Shown here: positions 36,480 through 49,442 of the stretch, in pieces
Layout of the letters: every line of letters begins with the position of its first letter
How positions within the stretch are numbered: position 1 is the first letter of the stretch
Source of the DNA: Pezicula radicicola
Taxonomy: Eukaryota; Ascomycota; Leotiomycetes; Helotiales; Dermateaceae
Assembly: GCA_003008705.1 (NCBI GenBank)
Contig: PDUO01000048.1
Location: 71,183 to 135,182, forward strand
Direction: 5' to 3'
DNA length: 64,000 bases
Position numbers and translations under genes: made by a program
Notes under the pieces: generated by a model
The model's database searches: none
Seen by the model: only the letters and a program-made list of their open reading frames with translations
What the model was told of the DNA's origin: nothing

Positions 36480-37869
36480 TCAATAATCATAATCCATACA
36501 CAAGAAAGAATTGTGGGGATCCATAACATCGCCAACAAGCTTGTTATCCCATAGTCCCAAGAGATCAAGCTCATACTCCAAAGTCGTAGCGATGCCAGTA
36601 CTAGGGTAAGTCGTGTAGCCACCAATCGCATAGAGGCGGTCCTCAATATCACCGCTTTGCCATTTCCACCTTCGATGTATTAGTCACGCTGCCATAAAGG
36701 ATGAGAGAGAGGCAAATACCAGAGTCTGTCGATGTATGCGTGGTGGAGGTAAAATAATGGGTCATTTGGACTAACATAAATATCCTATAGAGAGAAAGTA
36801 TGTTCAGAAGATAATTTTTGATAGCAGGTGGATCGGGTTTGAACTTACGCCTATGCTTCCTTCAACACCTCCACCAACTCCTCCGTGGCCGCTGAAATAA
36901 TCAGTAAGAATGTACTCTCCAAATTTATCTGCATCTTTGAAGGATGAAATCCGCGAGGATAAATTCTGTGCTGTAATCTATCCATCCACAAAACCAACCT
37001 CCGTTCTGCAAGGGAAGGGTGATTGCAAGCGAGATATAGGGAGAAAGCAGCGAAGAAAGAATTGGGAAGCACATACGCAGTATGAGGCAAGTCACCAATA
37101 CACCAGATCCCAGCATCAGCATAATCCGTAATATTCATACAACCATCAACGATGCTCTGCGCAGCACCGGCAGAATTATCCTCGTTTACATTTCGCTTAA
37201 GACAAAAGCCTGCAGGAGTATTGGTAGTAGTTGGGCCGACATGGCATGTTGAGTTTGCAAAGGGTCCATCGACCACACAATAATCGGTTGCACTACCGTT
37301 TCCGCCGAATCCAGTGTCGGCGTCGAGGATTGGGGAGTTGATATAGTCGCCTGCATCGCGGGTTTCATCCCACCATCTGGTACTGTTGTTAGTATTCTTT
37401 AGGGGAAACACTAGAGACAGAGACTTGCGTCATTGGGCCAGTATAGTTGCACTCTGTTTGCAACAGGTGCTTATGCAATTTCATGTAAAGACGGTGGTAT
37501 GGCAAGAATTGACCCTGTGCATCCTTTGGGTTAGCAGCTATTCAATCACGGCACGGATTTTCTACTTACAACAGCATGGATAGTAGGAGTCATGTTCTGA
37601 TGAAGAGCAACCAGATCCTCAAATCTGGTTGTGGCACCAGTGAGGCCAGAAGTCGAAGGAAGTGCCCACAAGCATTTTTCTGCTGTGATATATGCTTGCT
37701 TCTCGCTTGAAGTCATGTTCGTCCATTCTTTAACGATTTCCAACTGATCATCGCTACAGGTAGTTGTATTCCAAACACTAGTCGAGTTGTCTCGCTTATA
37801 GTAGTTTGCTGGCGTAGCAAATGCTGTGGCGGCGAGGGAGAAAAGAGTGAATGTAGTTAAAAATAACAT
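36480..37869 (-). CDS. Secreted tyrosinase-family copper enzyme
   Basis: This is a type-3 copper protein of the tyrosinase family, which oxidises phenols outside the cell. Exons run from the ATG at 37869 (37869-37570, 37523-37429, from 37382 on) to the stop at 36480-36482. A signal peptide is seen (MLFLTTFTLFSLAATAFATP). The CuA region is around LHQNMTPTIHAV and GQFLPYHRLYMKLH; the CuB region is FSGHGG followed later by DPLFYLHHAYIDRLWWKWQ. Cysteines and several N-glycosylation sites (NST, NMT, NYT) fit secretion. The second intron appears to start with GC (GCAAGT), a rare donor, since this keeps the frame at PMT/TRWWDE. The third intron (about 200 bp, near 36960-37100) has an uncertain left edge. 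It resembles secreted OrsC-like tyrosinases rather than melanin tyrosinases. Confidence 0.85.
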
Positions 37870-38561
37870 GGTTGAAAACGAAAGGCTTGCCCCACTAAAC
37901 GAATGATAGCTGGAGGCTTGAATTTAGAAAGACTTGGCGGGAATCTCAAGCTAATAAATACAAAGCCAAGTAAGCTCCTGTAGACTGCAGAAGAATCCAG
38001 ACATTGCCCCCTATTGGCAAATGTCTCTGGTACTCGTAGGCTAGAATCTCGTTGATGGACTATTAATCTCAAGTACCGGCATGAAAAAAGAAACATCGTT
38101 CGTCTAAGAGAGGACTGTGCACTCTGCAGCAAGATTCAGACGAACGATTCCATCTTGTATCCCCGCATTATGTCTATATCGGGTCGCCTATCTTACGATA
38201 TGACGGTGGGTCTTTGCAGGCCAGTGTTCTGAAGACCGCTTTGTTTTCTGCCCAGCAGATTTTGTTCCACAGGGAGTTCTGCAGGGCACCAGGGAATTGG
38301 CCCATCTTCCATATAAAGCCATGCAAGGATATTATTACGCGGATGCCCTCGCTAAGCCTCTCTGAGTCCTGCACGGGTCCTGAGTCAGTGTGAATCCCAT
38401 AAGAGACCTTCAAATGAGACTTACGAATGATAAGATAAGATCGTTTTAGTGTCAAAATCAAAGACATAATCAGATGTTTAATAATGCATCCACCAATGCT
38501 TGGACGAAGATCTCTGCTGACGCGTCAGCACTTGCCTAGCGTATGATTGCTTCGCATTTCA
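37870..38561. other. Intergenic stretch
   Basis: This is the promoter region of the tyrosinase gene followed by unremarkable DNA up to the fold-back element. A 97-codon open frame on the minus strand (38467-38174) has no recognisable feature. Confidence 0.4.
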
Positions 38562-38563
38562 TA

Positions 38564-39273
38564 AAGTGCTTTGCAATATCAGCGTAATTTCGTCGATTTT
38601 TCGGCCGCCCCACCTTTTTGAAAACCACCTTTTTGAAATACTTATTAGAATTATTTAAATTTTTAGTATAAGTTATTTAATATAGTATAAATTAAATTAA
38701 AATCAAAAAATTAATAATAAGTTAAATAGTTATAGAGTTGTAATTAAAATAAAAAACTAATAAAAATACCTACCTAAGGTAAAGCTTATAAGCTTTCCTA
38801 CCCTAATTTTCGAATTTATATATAAAAGATATTAAAAACTAAGAGAACTCAATAAAACCTTTATAAAAATATAGCTCCCTATTCTTAAAAGATAATTTAT
38901 ATATCTTATTATAATTTAAATATAGGGAGCTATATTTTTATAAAGGTTTCGTTGAGTTCTCTTAGTTTTTAATGTCTTTTATATATAAATTCGAAAATTT
39001 CAACTCCCTTAAATTCTAGCTTAAAAAACCTCGATTTTCTAACTTTTACGATTTTTATTAAAAGCTTCTAAAAATAAGACTAATTATAGAAATAAGATAA
39101 CTAACTATAATACTTAAATTTTAAATAATTTAAATAACTATAAGGTAGTGTTATTAAGTGATTTATAGCTCTAAAAAGGTGGTTTTCAAAAAGGTGGTTT
39201 TCAAAAAGGTGGTTTTCAAAAAGCTGGGGCGGGGTCAAAATCGTCAAAATTACGCTGATATTACAAAGCACTT
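38564..39273. mobile_element. Fold-back, TA-flanked MITE, 710 bp
   Basis: Terminal inverted repeats of about 75 bp begin AAGTGCTTTGYAATATCAGC at both ends, with TA just outside (38562-38563 and 39274-39275). The inner part of each terminal repeat is a 15-bp tandem of 'ccacctttttgaaaa', two copies on the left and about three to four on the right. A second, nested inverted repeat lies inside (38807-38883 against 38923-38997) separated by about 40 bp. The whole could fold into one long hairpin. There is no coding capacity and the inside is very AT-rich. Confidence 0.88.
38807..38997. repeat. Nested inverted repeat inside the fold-back MITE
   Basis: Two arms of about 75 bp, starting at 'ttttcgaatttatatataaa' on the left, are nearly perfect reverse complements. 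The visible differences include C/T and G/A pairs, as expected after C-to-T mutation of one arm. Confidence 0.85.
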
Positions 39274-39275
39274 TA

Positions 39276-40711
39276 ATTCAAAAACATTATTTTCAATTAT
39301 GGAATCGATATATTAAGTAATCGCGTTTTTAGTTCACAATTGTTGAATTACAATGGCACTATCACGGATGGATGCCCCTACGATTTTGCTAGAAGGTGTC
39401 TCAAAGGCGAGAGGTGCATGCTAGGTACAGGAGCTACACATATCACTCTGAATCGTCTTCGCACAACTCCTCGTTGATTGTTCTTTAACGTATGGGTTGG
39501 ATGCCATAGTGAAAAGGTAGTTAGTACTGCACAAAAGTCACTTAGTAATGCTGCCAGCGAAGTGACACAGAACTATCCTTTCTACACTTTTCTTTTCTTT
39601 TGTAGATTGAGAGAGGTGTGAGAGAATGGAAGTGGGTGACTGTGATTCTAAAGATACGCAGAGCATTGTTAAAATTGGCTGGCATGATACTCCAAAGATT
39701 CTGAGTTCGAGTTTAAATCAATAAGCAGAGTCAAAGCGACTTCACTATTTCTGTGGTTCATCTCAAGCTACTCTGATGATAGGAGTTTGGATGAACTTCA
39801 TTGTGTAGTATCCGGTATGAAATACCCATTCTTCAGTCCCCGGTCCCTTCAGCAAAAGCCTGCAGACATTGATACCTTGATTGTCTCTACATTTGTGTTG
39901 GCGACACGCAAACCTGACTGTGGCTTACTCCTACTTGTTCTAGATCATCTAGGTCCGGGGTCGTTTTTATTTGGGTTCTGAATGACTAGTAGGGATCGGA
40001 CACTTCCCACAAAATTTCGGTAGAGAGGGACCGAACTTCTTCTGTTACTCATCCCCTAGGTTTTGAGACTTCAAGTTTACTTAGAATCCTAATTCCTATT
40101 CAATATGAGTGATTGGGCATCTGCTAAGGCTTGTGGTTAGCATAGTACATGTTTGTAGGGTGCGATACTAAAGGGGGTTGAATTTGAAGAGTTAACTGAG
40201 GAGGAAGTTGGGTTTCTCCATAGAAACAAATGGTTCCAGATCATTCATAGGCTAATACGTCTCATGTGAATGACTACAAGAATCAACCTGATATATACTA
40301 AACAACAGTTACGAAGCATACAGTAATATGGTAGTGACAATAAAGTCATGGATTATAAATAGACGGAGTATGATTGGTCAACTAGTATGAAGGTGTACGT
40401 CTCTCTAAGTGGATGGTAAACGATCCGTTCCTGGATTTCAGTTGCACAGAAGGATACGAGCAAAAGGTACCTTGAAAGTACACGACAACTGTTCTCGACC
40501 GCAGCTCAAACACGCGTAATGAACCACATGAGCTTAGTATCCCCAACGCCCTTCACGAAATGCCTCACCATCGTACCTTTGAACTCAAATAATGGAAGTA
40601 TTTAGATAACTTCGACTTCGGCCTTCATCTGAACTTAACCACCAACCTTCACTTGCTGATTCTGTCGCTCATACTACAATACACTCTCTGAACCACCGCT
40701 GTTCTTTCATC
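39276..40711. other. Gene-free stretch
   Basis: No gene or repeat is supported. The last 150 bp before 40712 are C/T-rich and should hold the core promoter of the dioxygenase-like gene. Confidence 0.45.
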
Positions 40712-42023
40712 ATGATCTTCTCAACCAGCCTCATCTCTGCATTTCTTACCTTCAGCTCATTTTTTGAGAAAGGTACTGCTCATGGGGATCACTCTTCGAA
40801 GCGTCTAGCCAGAAGAATGAACTTTATCTCTGAGCGATCTCTCTCGGCTTGTCAGTCAAGCGAACTTCTCCGTCGTGGAATGAAAAGACGCGCAGAGAAA
40901 ACCAAAAAGATTCGAAGAGACTGTAAGTAGACTAGAGATTTCCTTGAAATTGAAAATTTCTACCTTGGGCTTTGGCTAATATTATGTCAGTATTCCCACA
41001 GCTTGAAGATCGTGACTTGGCTGCCGTTGTCAATATTTCTCACGCCTCCAACATGACTGCTTATGGAGACTTCCTCTTCGGAAACAACGCATCCTGTATC
41101 CTTGACCCAGAGGTTACTCAAGGGCCCTATTGTACGCAATCCAAACAGAAATCACTCTGAGAGCTACTGGCTAATTGTACACAGATGTCGAAGGCGAATA
41201 CATCCGTAAAGATGTTCGCGAGGACCAAGAAGGTATTCCGCTTTACTTCGAATTCCAAGTCATTGATACCAACACCTGCGAGCCGGTGACTGACGCCTAT
41301 TTCGATATTTGGCATGGTAGGTGCTTTCATTACCTTCAGTAACCTTCCTAACTAATTTTATTCTAGCCAATGCTACTGGCGTGTACTCTGGTATTGATGT
41401 CTCCGGCAATGGTAACGACGCTGACGATACGAATGTTGTAAGTAGTAACTGTCTTCCAAAAAGCCTACTGGGCACATGAACTAATTACCAAACAGAACAA
41501 AACCTTCCTCCGCGGTCTTCAAGGCACTGATGATGAGGGGCTTGTTGAATTTGAGACAATCTTCCCTGGACACTATCAAGGACGCGCAACTCACATTCAT
41601 GTTCTCAGTCATATCAACGGAACTGTCTTTTCTAACGGAACCTACAAGGGGGGAAGCGTAGGACATGTTGGTCAAGTCTTCTGGGATACCGATCTTCGAG
41701 CTGCTGCCGAACTTACATATCCATATAACACCAACACACAAGCTGTCACAAGTAACGAGGAGGATGAATGGGCAGCTGCCGAAGCCGAGAATAACTATGA
41801 TCCATTTGCTGATTATGTATTTCTTGGTGATTCCGTTTCTGATGGCATTCTTGCTTGGATCACTGTTGGTATGGATGCGTCGGCGAATTATTATGATGAT
41901 CTTTATATTGCGGCTGAGTTGACGGCGAATGGTGGGGTTCAGAATAGTGAGAGTTTTGTGGATTCTCAGTCTGGTGGGAGCAATAGTACTAGCACTAGCA
42001 TCGCGACATCCACTGCTGTTTAG
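40712..42023 (+). CDS. Secreted intradiol ring-cleavage dioxygenase-like protein
   Basis: 360 residues from five exons (40712-40922, 40991-41131, 41185-41316, 41367-41437, 41496-42023), all in frame. A signal peptide is seen (MIFSTSLISAFLTFSSFFEKGTA). After a basic propeptide-like stretch comes the catechol-dioxygenase-like beta-sandwich: CILDPEVTQGPYYVEGEYIR (Tyr ligand region), EPVTDAYFDIWHANATGVYSG, and YQGRATHIHVLSH, whose two His are the expected iron ligands. In known enzymes Fe(III) is held by two Tyr and two His and opens the ring of catechols. Extracellular members are common in fungi that meet lignin or plant phenolics. The C-terminus is Ser/Thr-rich (GGSNSTSTSIATSTAV), possibly O-glycosylated. 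Confidence 0.88.
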
Positions 42024-42390
42024 GCTCTTGTTTGGGGTTTCTCTGGATGGCAAGAATATATGTAGATAAATTGTGCTTTGTCTAACAATTACTTCCGATG
42101 ATGGATAGTACTCAAAATTTCGTTCCATTTCTTCCTTGGCGAGACAAGTATCTGTATCTCAAATACCTAGCTGAAATTTAAGTAAGGTAAAAGGAGATTT
42201 TTGAAAGGGTTGATAGAGTACTTCCAAGAATTTAGCTTATGTACAAAGTTCTTCTACAATCCTACAAGTATTGACTATATTATTAATTTATTATTCAGAG
42301 CTCTCTAACAATCTTATAACTAGTTCGCTCCTCCCTAGATTCCAGGTATTTGCTTCGAGGTGTTTGATAAAGGCTGAACAGCATACTAAC
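42024..42390. other. Intergenic stretch
   Basis: It holds the 3' region of the dioxygenase-like gene. Nothing else is seen. Confidence 0.4.
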
Positions 42391-42930
42391 GCCCAAGAGT
42401 AGGATGATATGAACTCCTCTTTCATGTCAAAAGGCTGCTCGTAGCCTTGAAGAGCAAAGCTGTAGACTCACGTTGGTTGCCCTTGATGATGCAGTTGTGG
42501 TACCGGAAGTCTGTTTGAAGAAAGGCATGTTAATGAGTGATTATTCAAACATTCTGGCATTTTAGTAGTTCACATCGCCGTACCGGCAACATTCGTACAA
42601 AAGCCATCTAAGAATGTGGGATATTTGTATTGCGTCGGATGGGACGGACTCCCCGATGCAACGCACTCGCTCGCGAATTCATCGAGCTCGTCCGGGTCAT
42701 ATTTGCCATCCTCATCATAACACATACTGGGCCAGAGCGTTGGCTTGCGGTCCGGTTTTGTAAATCGTACCTGAGGGTAAAAGTAATGGATTCGAAGAAG
42801 ACTATTTGACTAATAGCGAAACCACGTTAGCACATACATTGGGAGTATTGGCGCCGGCGCCGGCGTTTTTAACAAAGTTGCTTGATGATTTTTGTGGTGA
42901 AAGAATGGAGGCTGCGGATGTGCAAGAAGA
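42391..42930 (-). pseudogene. Fragment of a small secreted-type protein gene
   Basis: On the minus strand, pieces with good splice signals read: SILSPQKSSSNFVKNAGAG near 42920-42840, then (intron 42781-42836) VRFTKPDRKPTLWPSMCYD...ELDEFASECVASG...PTFLDGFCTNVAG near 42780-42590, then further short pieces downstream. Three Cys and the compact acidic stretch look like a real protein. I could find no start codon: the frame before SILSP meets a TAA without an ATG, and no upstream exon with a signal peptide is evident before the carotenoid oxygenase gene ends at 43097. It may be a truncated gene or a model with a missed first exon. The family is not recognised. Confidence 0.35.
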
Positions 42931-43096
42931 TAGATATTAGACTACTAGATAACAGTTAACTAAATAGCTATAATTCAACAACTACGAGCCACGTGTTTCG
43001 TAAAATACGCCCAAAACCCCAAAGGCCCTTTTCCCAATTACATCCATCCAACTTCTCATCCTACAACAGGAAGACATCATCAGCTGATTTCAAACC

Positions 43097-44870
43097 TTAC
43101 TTCAAATGAACCCCATGAAATCCCAACCCAACAGCACATCCACACTCCGCCCTCCCTAACTCTTTCATATCTCTCGCATCAAGACAAAGCAAATAACTAG
43201 TTTCCTTAAACCCATCCAGCACAACACTTAAAAGCACTCCATCATCCTCCTCAGTGCCATCCGGTCTTGGTACAAAGATAGCTTCTCCAGGTGTATGACC
43301 TTGCTGATTATCCCAATATATAACTTCTTTTGTTACAGTGTCGACTTTGGAGATACCGTCTAGAAAGGTTGAGTAGCCGCGGTTGACGATACTGTAGATA
43401 AAGCGGTTGGGTTTGTGCTCGAAGTTGGGATTGATGGTTGGGAGATCACCGATATGACCCTTGGGGATTGTGAGGATACGCTCTGCTGCTGTTGACTTCT
43501 TTGTGAGGAGGGATGGAGAAAGGGATTTTGATTGGATGTTTGAGAGTTTGACGCGGGTGAGTGTGGGAATCGAGGTTATTCCTTGTTGGCTGTTGAACGT
43601 TACTTTTTCTTTGTCGTCGGATACCATATTACTGTAGTAAAGATTGTGGAGAATATCGAGGTTCTCGTATTCGACGTAGTCACATATGATGTCTAATTTT
43701 CCGGACGAGTCGGTTTCTTGCCAAGCGTTGACTGAGTGGAAGCAGAAACTGGCTGGACTTTCGAAAATTGCCACTACACCATGGCCTTGTTTGCGATCAA
43801 TGACGTACCATTTTGTTGGCTGGGAGGAGTCAAATGGTGTGATTGCGTCGAGAACACTTCCTTCTGTCAAGATCTTTAGTCCATAGCCACCGAGGCGAGC
43901 GGTCCAGACAGCGAGGATAAGGTAGTCCTTGGTCAAGAAGAAAGAGTGTATGTAAGCCGGTGGAGCGTTGAAAGTCGCCAGAATATCTGTCTTCCCAGTT
44001 GCTGCGGATGTCTTAAATATCCTATATGTGGATTTTCTCCCCAACGACAGGTTATAATTGAATGCATCACCAGTTTCAGGATCGGTCATTCCATGAGCAG
44101 AAGATAATGGCCCGCTCAGTGAAGGATGGAGGTTTGTCTGATCTGATAGCTCAAGAGGCTCCAGAGTTGTGGGATCAATTTCCTTTATCTTATTAACGTC
44201 AGAGAACACATGCATGGTTTTAGGGACTTTGGAATCTCCGTTCTGCTTCTTGGGATCTCTCTTTCCAGTTGCTAGGCCGGGGAGATTTGCACGTAATGTT
44301 ACTGAGATATTGACCATTTCTGGATCTTTAAGAACTGGTTGTGTCGCTGCTTGAAAGACACTCATGACTTTTCCAAAGATACCAATGCACGGGTCACTCT
44401 TTTGGCCAAATGTAATATAATCGAGTTTTCCTTTCTTTTTGATGGTTTCAACAAGTTTGTCGACCTGACGACGAGAGTTGTACAGTACTTTCATTTGGCC
44501 ATTATCTCCGGCAATGATTTGAAACCGGTAGATTTGTGCAAAGCCATCGAACCAATGGCTAAGGCTAAAATTGCCATTCTTCGCATCTTGGATCTCGTAA
44601 CTTGCTGGACCTGTGCGGTATAGAGTACCCGATGCGTAAGCAGGGATAGAACCAGTGATGGGAAGTTCAACTGGAGTGGGTTGTTCGTAGTTGGTTTGGA
44701 ACTTTATCGTTAGCGATCGGCTGGAAGCTAGTGCTGGGAACTCAAGAACTTACCCCTGCTTTGTTGGGCCAACCACCTAAGTTTTTGGGCAATCCAGAAT
44801 TATGTATTGCAGCTTGCTCTTTCTCAACGAAGGCTGGCGTAGCAATTATCTGGTTATCCACCATTGTCAT
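43097..44870 (-). CDS. Carotenoid oxygenase (RPE65/CarX/CAO-like)
   Basis: An iron(II) oxygenase that cleaves double bonds of carotenoids or apocarotenoids; 573 residues from two exons (44870-44754, 44701-43097). The seven-bladed propeller family marks are present: YASGTLYRTGPASYE near the start, HWFDGFAQIYRFQI, and the four iron-binding His in LSSAHGMTDP, AYIHSFFLT, CFHSVNAWQE and the C-terminal GFHGVHLK. The N-terminal block (NLGGWPNKAG..., then PVELPITGSIPAYASGTLYR) and HWFDGF resemble the fungal enzymes acting on beta-carotene or torulene (CarX, CarT, CAO-2) more than the resveratrol-cleaving CAO-1 type; this is a judgement by eye. An opsin-like gene follows 4.6 kb away. The start is the first ATG of the pair MTMVD. 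Confidence 0.88.
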
Positions 44871-47059
44871 CGCGAAATCGAGTTAAAGGTTCCGTGTGAC
44901 AAGTCTTTGTACAGGGTTGAATTACTAGCTGACTTGAGAGTAGCTGTCTTGAAAATGACCTCTGGAGTTTCCGCAGTGGGGTAGAGAATGTGGGGATGAT
45001 GGTCTTATCCTTGGTTTCGGGAAAAGATCAGCATGCTCTGCTGTTAATATATGTTTTCGTCACTCTGTGCAAAAATGTCAATGTCTTTGTATCTTCAAGG
45101 TTCTCCGCACCTTCACCTCCAACTCTACGGCCGTAGAGTCGCAATGGAGTATCAAATAGGGCCATGGTGTCGCTGCCTTAATGTCCAAAGATAGAGCGAG
45201 AGGGAAGGCATGTAAGAGGCACAGCATATGAAGCGTCATCTTACTCGCTTGTAGATACTATTAAACTGATGTCGTCGTGTGCTTACTGAAATACCATTCG
45301 ATGACTATCAGGAATATAAAGATACTGGTATAAACCAGGTTGGGAACAAGAGAAGACGGCCTAACTCGAACACAAGGGCTGACTTTTGACCTCCGCCTTA
45401 CGGCCGTATTCATAAGAGCATCCAGCACATGATCAGGAATTAATCACGTGCTACTCACGTGCCGGAAGCAATTGCCGAGGCAGATACAACAGGGCAGGAC
45501 ATTTGGCGCATCGCTGATTGAGCAACGCCACCCACCACAGCCATGTCGACTTCGCAATAGCTCCAATGGCTCTCGAACCTCCTGCTTGGCTTTCCTCATC
45601 CTTCATATCCACCAAAGACAAAGGGTGTTCATCATCTTGGAGAATCTTTTTACTCACTGGAATCCGGCCCCGTGGATGTAACAACACTGGCTGTACTGTA
45701 GGATCACAGCGACCACACTCTTCTTGCCCCACCAGATCATGCTGATGGTGTCCATGCGCATTGCGCAACGATAGACATCTGTGAGGGATGTTTTGCGTCG
45801 CTGGATGGGACAAGTCCAAGATATCTTCTTTTTGGGCGTGACGCTCACGCATTCGGACAGATCACGGCGACTCTTCCTTATCGATAGGCCTCGTTGGGTT
45901 GATTCGAAAGGTTCTAGGATGGCGAGTAACGTTGCTGCCGCCCCTTGTAGTAAGGCACAGCACATGCTCTTCTTCTGTTTTAGTGAGTCGTGAGTCGTGA
46001 GTAGTCTCTCAGCGACATCTCCTTACTTCACGGAACATTCAGTAGTAGCTATTGATGGCGGTTGCGATAAGGTTTGGGCATATCATCCGAGATTTGTCGC
46101 CTAATGCGGCAGGTCCTGATCTGCTAAAGGAGGGGAGATGGGAGAGATGCAGCGGGAGGATCTGTGATGAACCTGGGACAATCCAACGTCAATTACAATC
46201 TTAATTACAACCCACAGCCAATCGTGGTATAGCATCCCATTTCAACGAGCAAAACCTAGGACTATAGCTAATAACTGTAGTCTAGAACCTTCCTTTGAGC
46301 CTCAATAATTTGCGAACAAAAGGCTCCGCGGAATTTCGCCGAAGTCCATGGTTAATGCCTGTCTGCTATTGGGCAAAGTGTAAAGTATTCCATCTCTCCC
46401 AACCCTGCAGGGGAGCATCACCCATCACTTGCACCGTAGAGAATGGCATACAGAAATACAACCTGGGTCTTTGAGAGACAGCGACCTTCTGCATGACAGC
46501 AGGAAAGTACTGAATTTCTCCCTTTTCAGATAATGAGGTAGGTGTGGGAATGCTAAGTAGGTGAAAATATACCCTGAGCAGGTAACCACGAGACCGCCGA
46601 AGCGATGCAGCAATGCTGCCCCAGCATTCAGTCAGCTGCCGAATGTAACACCCCTTTCTTTTCAAAGGCTCGGCCCATGCCATGTTGCCAAAGCTATGTT
46701 CTCTGAAGCCATTCACTGGGTTTCTTGTCAGTACTTTACTCAGAGGACAATTTGAACTGGGTTCAAAAATCCCTGCAGCGTCTCTATTCCCAAGGCGGAT
46801 ATGAGAGATGGGTATTATTGTAACGTTATTCCTATCCATCATCTGGTCCCGTCAAGGAATTCTACCAATCCACTCATGCATCCAAGTTTACAGGCCAAGT
46901 GGTCATTCAAAAAAGCAACCAAGTGTGGATGCTATAGCAATGGCCATATCAGTTACTATATAAACGACCAGTTTGGTCCTCATGGTACACATTAGACAGT
47001 AACAAGTTTACAATAACACTCCTTAAGCCTCTTCTTAGCCCTTAACATTCTTGTTAAAT
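44871..47059. other. Long intergenic stretch between divergent genes
   Basis: It holds the promoters of the carotenoid oxygenase (left) and the chitinase (right). Open frames on the minus strand at 45965-45654 and 46842-46366 (103 and 158 codons) overlap frames on the other strand and match nothing I know. A TATA-like 'tatataaac' lies at 46960-46968, about 95 bp before the chitinase ATG. Confidence 0.45.
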
Positions 47060-48452
<1,393 letters not shown>

Positions 48453-49442
48453 TGGCGTTGTCAATTAGATTAGAAGTGGGGTTTGTTTATCATTTCCCCG
48501 TGAAGTTGGGCATTCGGCGGTCACGAATTTATTCTGACCCTTTTTGGCGTCTTAGATTTGGGTATTTCTCTTCTTGAACATAGAATACTTAACTTGCCAT
48601 TTTTTACACTCAATTCAGTATAGTTTTTGATTGTTACCTCTCACGTCACTTCACGGGTATCGTTGTCATAGCTCGAATTACGCAATCTAGAATGGTGAAT
48701 AAGAGACTAATATCTCACACCAAAGCTTTTGTTTATAGCAGTAGGTCTACAAGTTAGAGGAAGTGTGTCCTCGCGTACCTTATGGGTTTATTTTTATGAG
48801 GTCCGGCAAATACATTAAGGTAAGCGAGGAAGACCCACCGTCCTTCCGCTACTGTAGCGCATAAGTTACTGGCAAGAAGTTAAGATAGCTATGGTATGAA
48901 GTGGTTTATAAGAGATCATTTTGAATAATTATCTATTTGAAGATAAGAGATGCATTTGAGTAACTCATTTGATCTGGGTAACTTAGTTGTCCTAATTAAA
49001 ATAATCTCTTATGAACCTATTTTGACGGTAGTGGATATCCTCCTGTATTAATAAACACACTCCAATAGAAATAAATTGGTTTCCAAGCAAAGGAGGTGGA
49101 ATGGAGATTGATTTAACACTTTGTATAAGATTTATTATACGTCGCCAAGTGTTATACACTTGAATTATCTCACAATCGAAAGGTAGCTGTTCTCTTCAAT
49201 TAAACAAGAGAACCATAGACAAATAATTATACGCCATGCTCAATCAGAATTTTAACCTCTTCTCCAAGGTAACACCGGTAACACCAGTAATACGTAATGA
49301 AATAGAATTTGATTCTTCCAATTGCCTCATTAATTACCAAACATCCTCTTGCTTGAACCAGATGAAGGATTTCGCAACAATAGCCATTACAAATCTCTCG
49401 AGCTCTCCAACGAAATGTACTATTCAACCAACCACGTACAGT
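48453..49442. other. Intergenic stretch with a short inverted-repeat element
   Basis: It holds the chitinase 3' region and a 70-bp element at 48943-49012. Nothing else is seen. Confidence 0.45.
48943..49012 (+). repeat. 70-bp mini inverted-repeat element, copy 1
   Basis: The ends are ATAAGAGAT and its complement. It is the reverse complement, with substitutions, of the 70-bp segment at 51118-51187. A further partial end (ataagagatcatttt) lies 35 bp upstream at 48908, so a second copy may have been partly nested here. Confidence 0.7.

Noticed and set aside
41481..42128. 215-codon minus-strand frame
   Set aside because: It lies fully opposite the last exon of the dioxygenase-like gene, which has splice sites and catalytic motifs; this frame has none.
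45451..45965. Overlapping minus-strand frames of 103 and 133 codons
   Set aside because: Two frames overlap each other and plus-strand frames; no signal peptide or family could be recognised.
46366..46842. 158-codon minus-strand frame upstream of the chitinase
   Set aside because: No known domain, no coding-like composition, and it overlaps a frame on the other strand and the chitinase promoter region.
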